Of a stretch of DNA of 7,567 bases, positions 1 to 6,364 are shown piece after piece. The first letter of the stretch is position 1. Each line of letters begins with the position of its first letter. The position numbers and the translations under genes are program-made. This DNA comes from Bacillota bacterium. GTDB taxonomy: Bacteria; Bacillota; Clostridia; Acetivibrionales; Acetivibrionaceae. The stretch spans positions 1-7,567 of the forward strand of contig JAEWSG010000092.1 in NCBI GenBank assembly GCA_023398495.1, written 5' to 3'. The notes under the pieces are model-generated. The model saw only the letters and a program-made list of their open reading frames with translations, ran no database searches and was not told where the DNA came from.

Positions 1-66
1 CGAAGCGAAGGAATAGTCGAATCACTGTTTGAGCGAAGCGAGTTTGATTCGACCCGTAGCGAGTTT
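1..66. repeat. GC-rich repeat patch with a 9-bp inverted repeat
   Basis: GTCGAATCA at 16-24 is perfectly mirrored by TGATTCGAC at 45-53, leaving a 20-base loop. The patch also carries short direct repeats: AGCGAGTTT at 37-45 and 58-66, CGAAGCGA at 1-8 and GCGAAGCGAG at 33-42; a related GAGCGAA recurs at 133-139. It is clearly richer in GC than the sequence around it. The plus-strand frame starting at base 1 is open for 30 codons to a TAG at 91-93, so the patch could be the tail of an upstream gene, but the open frame may only reflect the composition of the repeat. No U-run follows the inverted repeat, so it is not a standard terminator. It may belong to a dispersed palindromic family, which is inference. 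Confidence 0.5.
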
Positions 67-148
67 TACATTCTCTCAGCCTCGAAGCTTTAGTCCTTGG
101 AATAATATGGTGCACGATAATTAAATACACTCGAGCGAAACAAAAATC

Positions 149-177
149 TTGTAAATTGTAAGCTTATGTGTTAGAAT
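149..177 (+). promoter_or_regulatory. Sigma-A promoter of the tyrS T-box transcript
   Basis: The -35 hexamer TTGTAA (149-154) lies 17 bases from the -10 hexamer TAGAAT (172-177). A TG at 169-170 one base before the -10 makes it an extended -10 promoter. Transcription should begin near 184, which fits the expected 5' end of the T-box leader. Confidence 0.75.
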
Positions 178-183
178 ATCCTA

Positions 184-465
184 AAGACTGTGAAAGAGTG
201 AAAGTAAGTCGTCTATGGTTACAATTAGAGAGTAGTCCGGTTGGTGAAAGGGCTTCAGCACATAGAATGACCAAATACCCTCTGGAGTTGCATGCTGAAA
301 GTGTTGGTGATTAAAGGAATTTGTTACTACACCGCTAAGCAGAGCCGGAAGCCTACCGTTATATTGGCGGTGTATAATGAGGTACACTATTTTTTATGGT
401 GTACGAATTAAGGTGGTACCGCGGGAGCTTTCTCGTCCTTAAAGAAGGATGTGAGGGCTTTTTTT
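184..465 (+). ncRNA. Tyrosine T-box leader (tRNA-Tyr-sensing riboswitch)
   Basis: This leader controls tyrS by transcription antitermination when uncharged tRNA-Tyr binds. In stem I, AGAGAG (227-232) precedes an apical hairpin in which AGTCC (234-238) pairs with GGGCT (250-254) around a GGTTGGTGAAA loop. The specifier codon is TAC (276-278), in the context AAA-TAC-CCTCTGGAG, so it matches tyrosine. A second stem pairs 328-336 with 366-374. A 9-bp stem III pairs 382-390 with 396-404 around a TTTTT loop. The T-box core AGGTGGTACCGCG is at 411-423; its TGGT (414-417) complements an ACCA tRNA end, as expected for tRNA-Tyr with discriminator A. AAGG (410-413) can pair with CCTT (437-440) to form the antiterminator, which competes with the terminator at 426-459. 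The 5' end is estimated from the promoter; stem I base pairing was not resolved. Confidence 0.95.
426..465 (+). terminator. T-box regulated intrinsic terminator
   Basis: Bases 426-440 pair with 445-459 over 15 positions with one U-U mismatch and a few G-U pairs, closing an AAAG loop. A run of seven T (459-465) follows. The 5' arm overlaps the antiterminator (410-440), so the two folds exclude each other. With charged tRNA-Tyr this hairpin should stop transcription about 100 bases before tyrS. Confidence 0.92.
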
Positions 466-564
466 AGTTGGTTTGTTTATTTTATACTAATGTTTTCAAA
501 ATATGGGAACGGGATGTTATTTTTTCGTTATACCTTAGTATTTGAATTTTAAGGAGGCAAGGAT

Positions 565-1794
565 ATGTCAAGTGTGTTTCAAACATTGAAGGAAAGAGGT
601 TTTATTGCACAGGTCACCCATGAGGAACCTGTAAGAGAACTTCTAGAAAAGGATAATGTGACTTTTTATATCGGATTTGATCCAACAGCTGATAGTTTGC
701 ATGTAGGGCACTTCCTACAGATGGTTGTTATGGCACATATGCAGAGAGCAGGTCATAAGCCAATAGCAATAATTGGCGGCGGAACTGCTATGGTAGGAGA
801 TCCATCTGGAAAAACTGACATGCGAAAAATGATGACACAAGAAGAGATACAAAGGAATGCTAATAATTTTAAGAAACAGTTATCCAATTTTATTGACTTT
901 TCCGATGATAAGGCAATAATGGTTGATAACTCTGAATGGTTATTAGACTTAAACTATGTTGAGTTTTTAAGAGAAATAGGCGTCCATTTTTCAGTAAATA
1001 GAATGTTGACAGCTGAATGTTTCAAATCAAGGCTGGAAAAAGGATTGTCCTTTATCGAATTCAATTATATGCTTATGCAAAGTTATGATTTCCTGAAATT
1101 GTACCAGAAATATGGTTGTATACTCGAACTTGGGGGAGATGACCAGTGGTCAAATATTCTTGGGGGAATTGAACTTGTTAGAAGAGTAGAGGGTAAGGAA
1201 GTGTATGGTATGACCTTTACACTTCTTACAACCAGCGAAGGCAAAAAAATGGGAAAAACTGAAAAGGGAGCTTTATGGCTTGATCCAAATAAGACACCTC
1301 CATACGAATTCTATCAGTACTGGAGAAATATACATGACAATGATGTTATAAAGTGTCTGAAACTCCTTACATTCCTGCCACTGTCTCAGATTGAAGAGCT
1401 TTCAAAGCTCAAAGACCAGCAGATAAATGAAGCAAAGAAGGTTCTTGCTTTTGAAGTAACCAAGCTTATACATGGTGAAGAAGAGGCGAAGAAGGCACAA
1501 GAGGCCGCTGAAGCTCTTTTTGGTAAAGGAGCGAGTTCCGAAAATATGCCTACTACAGAAATAAGCATTGAGGAACTTGGTAGTGGAATAAATATCCTTG
1601 ATCTTTTGATAAAGACGAAGCTGGTTCCATCTAAAGGTGAAGGAAGACGTCTTGTTGAACAAGGCGGAGTGAGTGTAAATGATGTTAAAGTTGATAAAAT
1701 TGACTTTTTGGTAATGCCTGAAGACTTTAAAGAGAAGGAAATTATTGTGAAGAAAGGAAAGAAGGTATTCCACAAAGTACAGATAGTTAATTAA
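565..1794 (+). CDS. tyrS: Tyrosyl-tRNA synthetase
   Basis: This 409-residue cytosolic class I synthetase charges tRNA-Tyr with tyrosine using ATP, through tyrosyl-AMP. The HIGH-type signature is HVGH (46-49). The KMSKS loop reads KMGKT (228-232), a common TyrS variant. Residues matching the tyrosine pocket of the Geobacillus enzyme are visible: Tyr35, Asp79 (in GDPSGK), Tyr168, Gln172, Asp175 and Gln194 (in GGDDQW). The C-terminal part from about 343 is an S4-type RNA-binding domain, with a motif near 357-372. The length is normal for the bacterial TyrS/TyrZ family. The ATG start has AAGGAGG at 551-557, seven bases upstream, which supports it. The gene is monocistronic: a tyrosine T-box precedes it and a strong terminator follows within 70 bases. 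Minus-strand open frames inside it are shadows. Confidence 0.98.
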   Translation: MSSVFQTLKERGFIAQVTHEEPVRELLEKDNVTFYIGFDPTADSLHVGHFLQMVVMAHMQRAGHKPIAIIGGGTAMVGDPSGKTDMRKMMTQEEIQRNANNFKKQLSNFIDFSDDKAIMVDNSEWLLDLNYVEFLREIGVHFSVNRMLTAECFKSRLEKGLSFIEFNYMLMQSYDFLKLYQKYGCILELGGDDQWSNILGGIELVRRVEGKEVYGMTFTLLTTSEGKKMGKTEKGALWLDPNKTPPYEFYQYWRNIHDNDVIKCLKLLTFLPLSQIEELSKLKDQQINEAKKVLAFEVTKLIHGEEEAKKAQEAAEALFGKGASSENMPTTEISIEELGSGINILDLLIKTKLVPSKGEGRRLVEQGGVSVNDVKVDKIDFLVMPEDFKEKEIIVKKGKKVFHKVQIVN

Positions 1795-1825
1795 AATTGT
1801 TTTACAAGATTTAATAGGCGTATAT

Positions 1826-1861
1826 AAAAGTCAAAAAGTTATTATAACTTTTTGACTTTTT
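1826..1861. terminator. Bidirectional terminator between tyrS and the PHP gene
   Basis: A perfect 15-bp stem pairs 1826-1840 with 1846-1860 around an ATTAT loop. The stem starts with AAAA and ends with TTTT, so a T-tract follows the hairpin on either strand. It lies between two convergent genes and can serve both. Confidence 0.9.
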
Positions 1862-1882
1862 GTAATTTTGTAACGACTATTG

Positions 1883-2683
1883 TTAAATAATTTTTGTGAA
1901 TACTGGTTTTCTTTGCTCAAAGTGTGTTGTGTAATTAAACCCTGATTTTGATAGTATTTCGTTTACATAATCAAATTTATATGCAATATGCTCCGGGTAG
2001 TGTGCATCCGAACTGGTACTGATAATTTCGCCTCCAAGTTCCCTGAAGCGCTTGATTATTTCAAAATCCGGCATAGATGAATCCAATTTATATCTGAATC
2101 CGGAAGTATTGACTTCAATGCCTTTTCCCATATTAATAAGTTTAGTTAGAATTGTATCAATCAAATCTGTGTAGTCATTATACTTTAACGTCTTGTCATC
2201 ATAACATCCATACCTCCTGATAAGGTCAATGTGTCCAAAGATATCAAAGTTACTGAATGAGTCCACTGTCTTAAGTACTTCTTCAAGATATCTTGTATAT
2301 GATTCTTTTTGTGTTTTTGATTTGCAAAAATCACCATTATGCAGATCCAGTTTATCAACAATATGGACTGATGCAATAACTATGTCAAAATCATATTTAT
2401 TTACAACATCTAAACTGCTTTCTATTACATGAGGCTGTATACCTACTTCTACACCTTTAAGAACTTTTATTTTACCTCTGAAATTCTCTTTCATCTGGTC
2501 CATAAAATCTGAGTATTTTTCAAAATCAATTAAAAATACATCATCATAGTCAGGGTAGTCAAAATCGAGATGATCTGTGAATGCAAGGCCTTCCAGCCCC
2601 ATGTTTATAGCGGTATTTATGGCTTCTTCGCATTTCATATCACTATCCCCTGAAAAGCTGCTGTGTACATGACAATCAAACAT
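1883..2683 (-). CDS. PHP-domain phosphatase, histidinol-phosphatase (HisJ/HisK) family
   Basis: This 266-residue cytosolic protein of the PHP metallo-phosphoesterase family probably removes phosphate from histidinol phosphate or a related small phosphoester. The full set of PHP metal-ligand motifs is visible: HVH (His5, His7), FTDH (His38), GVEVG (Glu79), SVH (His107), FGH (His151) and SSDAH (Asp226, His228). The N-terminus, HSSFSGDSD, is typical of the histidinol-phosphatase branch. The length is usual for a single-domain member. The ATG start is supported by GGAGG seven bases upstream (plus-strand CCTCC at 2691-2695). No other histidine biosynthesis gene is in view, so the substrate is inferred from family only; other PHP phosphoesterase roles are possible. 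It is transcribed alone from the promoter at 2744-2772 and converges on tyrS. Confidence 0.85.
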   Translation of the reverse strand: MFDCHVHSSFSGDSDMKCEEAINTAINMGLEGLAFTDHLDFDYPDYDDVFLIDFEKYSDFMDQMKENFRGKIKVLKGVEVGIQPHVIESSLDVVNKYDFDIVIASVHIVDKLDLHNGDFCKSKTQKESYTRYLEEVLKTVDSFSNFDIFGHIDLIRRYGCYDDKTLKYNDYTDLIDTILTKLINMGKGIEVNTSGFRYKLDSSMPDFEIIKRFRELGGEIISTSSDAHYPEHIAYKFDYVNEILSKSGFNYTTHFEQRKPVFTKII

Positions 2684-2743
2684 ATTAATTCCTCCAAACA
2701 GTATTCTGTAGAATAATAAATTGTATTTTACCCATATAGTTTA

Positions 2744-2772
2744 TTTATAAAGTAATCAGAAAAATAAGTCAA
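2744..2772 (-). promoter_or_regulatory. Sigma-A promoter of the PHP gene
   Basis: Read on the minus strand, TTGACT (2772-2767) and TATAAA (2749-2744) are separated by exactly 17 bases. Each hexamer matches the consensus at five of six positions. Transcription would start near 2737 and give a leader of about 55 bases. Confidence 0.7.
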
Positions 2773-2794
2773 GAAATAAAGTAATTTTTGTCGT

Positions 2795-2821
2795 TAAGTG
2801 AATAAAAAGTATAGCCGATAA
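2795..2821 (+). promoter_or_regulatory. Candidate sigma-D (sigma-28, motility type) promoter
   Basis: GCCGATAA at 2814-2821 equals the E. coli sigma-28 -10 sequence and differs from the Bacillus sigma-D consensus only in the last base. A TAAG (consensus TAAA) at 2795-2798 is separated from it by 15 bases, the preferred spacing. It points toward the HD-GYP regulator, about 385 bases downstream, and no terminator with a T-run is evident before that gene. The match is by eye and the leader would be long, so this is a candidate only. Confidence 0.45.
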
Positions 2822-2896
2822 AAATTATTAGAACCTGTGATTTTGAATAATCAAAAGCATTTTTGAAAATAGTACTGATAGTCCTATATAAATCAT

Positions 2897-3045
2897 ACTA
2901 ATTGCCTATATGAAAACACTTGCATAACAAGCAATAATTATATAAAATATAAGTAGAGCATTAATTGTGCTTATTTTTATTTTACAGAATTAGTCAAGTT
3001 TTTTCTTTTAGCTCCTCTTGAAAGTGGCATTTTCATATAGTTAGT
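2897..3045. repeat. 149-bp interrupted palindrome, MITE-like remnant
   Basis: Three outer blocks recur inverted and in mirrored order: ACTAA (2897-2901) with TTAGT (3041-3045), CTATATGAAAA (2906-2916) with TTTTCATATAG (3030-3040), and CACTT (2917-2921) with AAGTG (3022-3026). They are offset only by 4-base and 3-base insertions. Further in, 2933-2949 matches the complement of 2978-2994 at 14 of 17 positions, and AGCA (2957-2960) faces TGCT (2968-2971) around a 7-base loop. All pairs share a centre near 2964-2973. TAGTCC occurs at 2879-2884 and again at 3042-3047, a possible but uncertain target duplication. There is no coding content. A degraded miniature inverted-repeat element or a large RNA hairpin would fit. 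Confidence 0.5.
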
Positions 3046-3078
3046 CCGAGAAGTTCAAATATCACAAAATATCAGAAG

Positions 3079-3106
3079 TTGATAATAGTAACTTGCCTAA
3101 TATAAA
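3079..3106 (+). promoter_or_regulatory. Sigma-A promoter of the HD-GYP regulator
   Basis: TTGATA (3079-3084) and TATAAA (3101-3106) are 16 bases apart, and each matches its consensus at five of six positions. Transcription would start near 3113 and leave a leader of about 95 bases. The small inverted repeat AAGTT (3076-3080) and AACTT (3090-3094) overlaps the -35 and spacer and could be an operator, though it is short. Confidence 0.6.
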
Positions 3107-3128
3107 AAGGCTTAATAGAATGTCAGTT

Positions 3129-3183
3129 TGCCAATACTAAAGTGAATACTTTCGATTAGCTCCAAAATGCAAATATTAAAGTG
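3129..3183 (+). repeat. Imperfect 16-nt direct repeat in the HD-GYP leader
   Basis: TGCCAATACTAAAGTG (3129-3144) and TGCAAATATTAAAGTG (3168-3183) agree at 14 of 16 positions and start 39 bases apart. Both lie downstream of the sigma-A promoter, within the predicted leader, and the second copy ends 12 bases before the AGGAGG. They may be binding sites for a protein or the trace of a local duplication; the sequence does not decide between these. Confidence 0.45.
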
Positions 3184-3206
3184 CAGTAAGTTTTAGGAGG
3201 AGTTAG
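3156..3206 (+). promoter_or_regulatory. Possible hairpin hiding the ribosome binding site
   Basis: TTAGCTCC (3156-3163) can pair with GGAGTTAG (3199-3206) over eight positions, two of them G-U. Alternatively CTCCAAAA (3160-3167) can pair with TTTTAGGAG (3191-3199) with one bulge. Either fold would cover the AGGAGG at 3195-3200. The loops are large and the stems modest, so any effect on translation is speculative. Confidence 0.2.
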
Positions 3207-3207
3207 A

Positions 3208-4707
3208 ATGAGAAAAAAGATGGCTGAGGTTACAACCAATTATAAGATTCTGATAGTCGATGATGAAGAAGGCATTATCAATTCAATGAAAGTAATGCTC
3301 ACTAGAAGCGGGTATTATTGTGTTGGTATTTCTAATCCTATCGAAGCAATTGATCGGTTGCAAACTGAATCTTTCGATATGCTTATATTGGATTATATAA
3401 TGACTCCTATACATGGAGATGAAGTGGTTGCGAAAATAAGAGAGTTTAATAAGGATATTTATATTCTACTACTGACTGGCCATAAAGATCTTGCACCACC
3501 TCTTGAAACAATCAAGGAACTTGACATTCAAGGCTACTGCGAAAAAGGAGACCGTTTTGACCAACTACTGTTGTTAATTGAATCAGGGATAAAATCAATT
3601 TCTCAGCTGCGTACCATAAAGCAATTTAAGGATGGATTGAATAAGATACTATATGCTGTACCTAAAATTTATCAGTTGCAGCCAATAGACACAATTCTTG
3701 AAGAAATTTTAGAAGGTCTTATGCCTCTTGTGAATAGTAAGGATGCTTTTATTCTTGTAGATGATTGCATAAGCAGCCAAGGTGAGATTATTTACAAAGG
3801 TGTTGGTGAATATAAGATTCCAGTGGAATCACTGGTTATGATGCTTAGCCCTGATTTGATGGAGCGGATTGGTTATTCGAGAGAGAATGGGGTCACAGAA
3901 TACTTGGATCATGGAATTATTCTGCCCTTAATAGGAGAAAACAATACTTCTATAGGGGTTATATATATAGAGAGCAACAACTTTGATGAAGGGCTAAAAT
4001 TACTTGAAATATATTCGTCTCAAGCTTCATCATCAATAAATAATGCTTTCTTACACTCTCTGATTAACATGAAAAAGGAAGAACTTGATAGAACCTATCA
4101 GGAGTTGAGAAACAGGTATATTGATACAATTGAGGCATTAAGGCTAACGGTTGATGCCAAGGACATATACACCCGCGGTCATTCTGACAGGGTATCCTAT
4201 TATGCTGCAAAGTTAGGAGAGGAGTTCAATTTAGGTCAGGAAGAGATTGAGCTTTTAAAAGTTGGCGGTATATTTCATGATATAGGAAAGATTGGTACAG
4301 CCGATGATATCCTGTTTAAAACAGACAAACTCAACTTTTCCGAATATGAAGAAATTAAAAAACATCCTCTTAAGGGTGCATATATATTATCAGCAATTTC
4401 AATGTTTAAGGATGTTGTGCCGTTAGTTAAATATCATCACGAGAGAATGGACGGAAAAGGTTATCCAGAAGGTTTGAAGGGTGATCAAATTCCATTTCTG
4501 GCAAGAATTCTGACTGTAGCTGATGCTTTCGATGCGATGACTTCAGATAGAAAATACCGTTCAAGACTTAACCTTGATGAAACAATAAACCAATTTAAAT
4601 TGAACTCAGGTACGCAGTTTGACCCTGTTGTCGTAGAGAAGCTGTTAGGGCTTCTTGTAAATTTTGAAATGATGCAAAAGGATATTGCTGCGACTTTTTC
4701 AGATTGA
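3208..4707 (+). CDS. Response regulator with REC, GAF-like and HD-GYP domains; c-di-GMP phosphodiesterase
   Basis: This 499-residue soluble regulator probably hydrolyses cyclic di-GMP under phosphorelay control. The receiver domain spans about 12-130, with acidic pair Asp18-Asp19, phospho-acceptor Asp62 (LILDY), Thr90 and Lys113 all present. A GAF-like fold is likely at about 150-280 (LPLIGENNTSIGVIYIES at 239-256). A probable coiled linker (284-318) leads to a complete HD-GYP domain: GHS (His325), HDIGK (His357, Asp358, Lys361), KHP (His386), HHE (His410, His411), GYP (418-420) and VADAFDAMT (Asp439). Tyr321 stands four residues before His325, where some three-metal HD-GYP enzymes have Glu, so a two-metal site is more likely. 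The ATG has AGGAGG seven bases upstream; an internal Met at residue 5 is a weaker start. No histidine kinase lies next to it, so it is an orphan here. Two candidate promoters precede it. Ligand and partner are unknown. Confidence 0.92.
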   Translation: MRKKMAEVTTNYKILIVDDEEGIINSMKVMLTRSGYYCVGISNPIEAIDRLQTESFDMLILDYIMTPIHGDEVVAKIREFNKDIYILLLTGHKDLAPPLETIKELDIQGYCEKGDRFDQLLLLIESGIKSISQLRTIKQFKDGLNKILYAVPKIYQLQPIDTILEEILEGLMPLVNSKDAFILVDDCISSQGEIIYKGVGEYKIPVESLVMMLSPDLMERIGYSRENGVTEYLDHGIILPLIGENNTSIGVIYIESNNFDEGLKLLEIYSSQASSSINNAFLHSLINMKKEELDRTYQELRNRYIDTIEALRLTVDAKDIYTRGHSDRVSYYAAKLGEEFNLGQEEIELLKVGGIFHDIGKIGTADDILFKTDKLNFSEYEEIKKHPLKGAYILSAISMFKDVVPLVKYHHERMDGKGYPEGLKGDQIPFLARILTVADAFDAMTSDRKYRSRLNLDETINQFKLNSGTQFDPVVVEKLLGLLVNFEMMQKDIAATFSD

Positions 4708-4735
4708 CAAACAGATATATAATTATAATTGGATG

Positions 4736-4761
4736 AAAAGAGCTAAAGGGCTCTTTTTTTT
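4736..4761 (+). terminator. Intrinsic terminator of the HD-GYP gene
   Basis: AAAAGAGC (4736-4743) pairs with GCTCTTTT (4750-4757) around a 6-base loop, within a run of eight T (4754-4761). It begins 29 bases after the stop codon and separates this gene from the aminopeptidase gene. Confidence 0.92.
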
Positions 4762-4877
4762 CGAATATAAATTTGCATGAAATCTGATATTATCTGAAGT
4801 TTATTGGGAATATTAAAATCAATGAAATAATAATTTATTCTTTAAAAAAGTAAATATAAACGTTAAGGAGGGGACAT

Positions 4878-6308
4878 ATGTCTGAAAATAAAACTCAAGG
4901 GGAAATATTGTCAGAAAAGTTGTTATATGAACAAAAGAGTGCATGGGAAAAAATCAATGATGAAGAGTTCAAAATAACCTATGAACTCTGTGATAGGTAT
5001 AAACACTTCTTAAATAAAGCAAAAACTGAAAGGGAATTTACCTATGAAACAGAAAAACTTGCCAGAAGCAAGGGATATGTATCTTTAGACGAAGTAATAG
5101 AATCAAACAAAAGTTTGCAGCCAGGAATGAAGATATACAGCGTTGGAAGAAGTAAAACTATTGTACTTGCCGTAATTGGAGAAGATTCAATGGAAAGCGG
5201 CGTTAATATATTAGGAGCACATATTGATTCACCCAGAATCGATATTAAGCCCAATCCCATGTATGAAGCTAATGATATGGTCTTTTTAAAGACGCATTAT
5301 TATGGAGGGATAAAGAAATACCAATGGGTGACTATACCTTTGGCAATGCATGGTGTAATAGTAAAGAGAGATGGAAGTATTGTTAATGTTTGTATTGGAG
5401 AAGACGATAATGATACATTATTTACTATTACAGATCTTCTTCCTCACCTTGCTGCCGAACAAATGCAAAAGAAAATGAGCGAGGCTATAACCGGGGAGGG
5501 GTTGAATATACTATCGGGCTCAATTCCTTTTAAAGATGAAAAGGTAAAAGATAAAGTAAAACTAAATGTACTAAAAATTTTAAATGAGAAATATGGAATT
5601 GTTGAGGAAGACTTCCTTTCCGCTGAGTTGGAAATGGTACCTAAACTTGCTGCAGCTGATGTGGGTTTTGATAAAAGTATGGTGGGCTCATACGGACAAG
5701 ATGACAGGGTATGTGCATATGCAGCACTCGAAGCAATTTTTGAGGTAAGCACCACTAAAAGAACTGCTGTTTGCATTTTATCCGACAAAGAGGAAGTTGG
5801 AAGCATTGGGAATACAGGTGCACAATCCAGCTTTTTTGTCAATTTTTTGGCTCAATTGTGTAGTATGAGTATGGAAAGCTACAACGATATCATAATAAGA
5901 AAATGTCTTTCCAACTCCAGAATGCTTTCAGCAGATGTTAATGCTGCCATTGATCCAACCTTTGAAGGTGTCTATGATAAAAGGAATTCCTCATTTTTAG
6001 GAAGAGGCATAGTACTTCAGAAGTATACCGGCTCAAGGGGAAAATCCGGTGCAAGTGATGCAAATGCTGAGTTTGTAGGTGAAGTGAGAAAATTATTTAA
6101 TGACAATAACATTGTCTGGCAAGCCGCAGAGTTAGGAAAGGTAGACCAGGGCGGCGGTGGCACTATAGCACAGTTTATTGCAAATTTAAATGTTGATGTA
6201 GTTGATTGCGGTGTGGCCATATTATCAATGCATTCGCCTTTTGAGATTATAAGTAAAGTTGATATTTTTATGTCCTACAAGGCATACAAGATTTTTTTGA
6301 CTTCCTGA
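4878..6308 (+). CDS. M18 family metallo-aminopeptidase (aminopeptidase I type)
   Basis: This 476-residue cytosolic exopeptidase removes N-terminal amino acids from peptides. Family M18 enzymes use two divalent metals, usually zinc or cobalt, and assemble as tetrahedral dodecamers. The expected ligands are visible: His115 in GAHIDSP, Asp275 in GQDDR, Glu305-Glu306 in DKEEVGS, Asp353 in SADVNAA, and His452 in SMHSP. The glycine-rich stretch around 423-428 (DQGGGG) is also typical. The length is normal and no signal peptide is present. AAGGAGG at 4865-4871 ends six bases before the ATG and supports the start. The 170-base gap upstream holds the previous terminator and only weak promoter matches (for example TTGGGA at 4804 with TAATAA at 4828). 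The exact residue preference cannot be read from the sequence. It stands alone and converges on the LCP gene. Confidence 0.95.
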   Translation: MSENKTQGEILSEKLLYEQKSAWEKINDEEFKITYELCDRYKHFLNKAKTEREFTYETEKLARSKGYVSLDEVIESNKSLQPGMKIYSVGRSKTIVLAVIGEDSMESGVNILGAHIDSPRIDIKPNPMYEANDMVFLKTHYYGGIKKYQWVTIPLAMHGVIVKRDGSIVNVCIGEDDNDTLFTITDLLPHLAAEQMQKKMSEAITGEGLNILSGSIPFKDEKVKDKVKLNVLKILNEKYGIVEEDFLSAELEMVPKLAAADVGFDKSMVGSYGQDDRVCAYAALEAIFEVSTTKRTAVCILSDKEEVGSIGNTGAQSSFFVNFLAQLCSMSMESYNDIIIRKCLSNSRMLSADVNAAIDPTFEGVYDKRNSSFLGRGIVLQKYTGSRGKSGASDANAEFVGEVRKLFNDNNIVWQAAELGKVDQGGGGTIAQFIANLNVDVVDCGVAILSMHSPFEIISKVDIFMSYKAYKIFLTS

Positions 6309-6364
6309 TTTTTTGTTCTTTCGGATTTACATTGATTATATATTTTTTTCGAAAAAGACAAAAC

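Larger units (their letters stand above)
2773..3207. other. 435-bp AT-rich intergenic region before the HD-GYP gene
   Basis: I see no credible gene here on either strand. The region holds a sigma-D-like promoter (2795-2821), a long interrupted palindrome (2897-3045), a sigma-A promoter (3079-3106), a 16-nt direct repeat (3129-3183) and the ribosome binding site of the next gene. A small hairpin, TTTTGA-ATAA-TCAAAA, sits near 2842-2857. No tRNA and no recognised riboswitch core, including c-di-GMP class I, was found by eye. Confidence 0.7.

Noticed and set aside
181..387. Minus-strand 68-codon open frame across the tyrS leader
   Set aside because: It lies antisense to a structured T-box RNA, has no ribosome binding site worth the name and no recognisable protein motif.
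1386..1775. Two overlapping minus-strand open frames inside the 3' half of tyrS
   Set aside because: They are shadows of the tyrS coding sequence; composition is low-complexity (Ser/Phe-rich) and no start signal is evident.
2185..2432. Small frames on both strands inside the PHP gene
   Set aside because: They lie wholly within a well-supported conserved gene and show no independent signals.
2820..3207. Possible c-di-GMP riboswitch in front of the HD-GYP gene
   Set aside because: The class I hallmark segments (such as CGCAAAGCC) are absent, and nothing resembling class II was seen by eye.
4783..4797. TCTGA repeated 10 bases apart upstream of the aminopeptidase gene
   Set aside because: Five-base repeats at one helical turn are frequent by chance and no clear promoter anchors them.
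5042..6220. Three minus-strand frames opposite the aminopeptidase gene
   Set aside because: Serine- and proline-rich translations typical of antisense shadows of a conserved gene.
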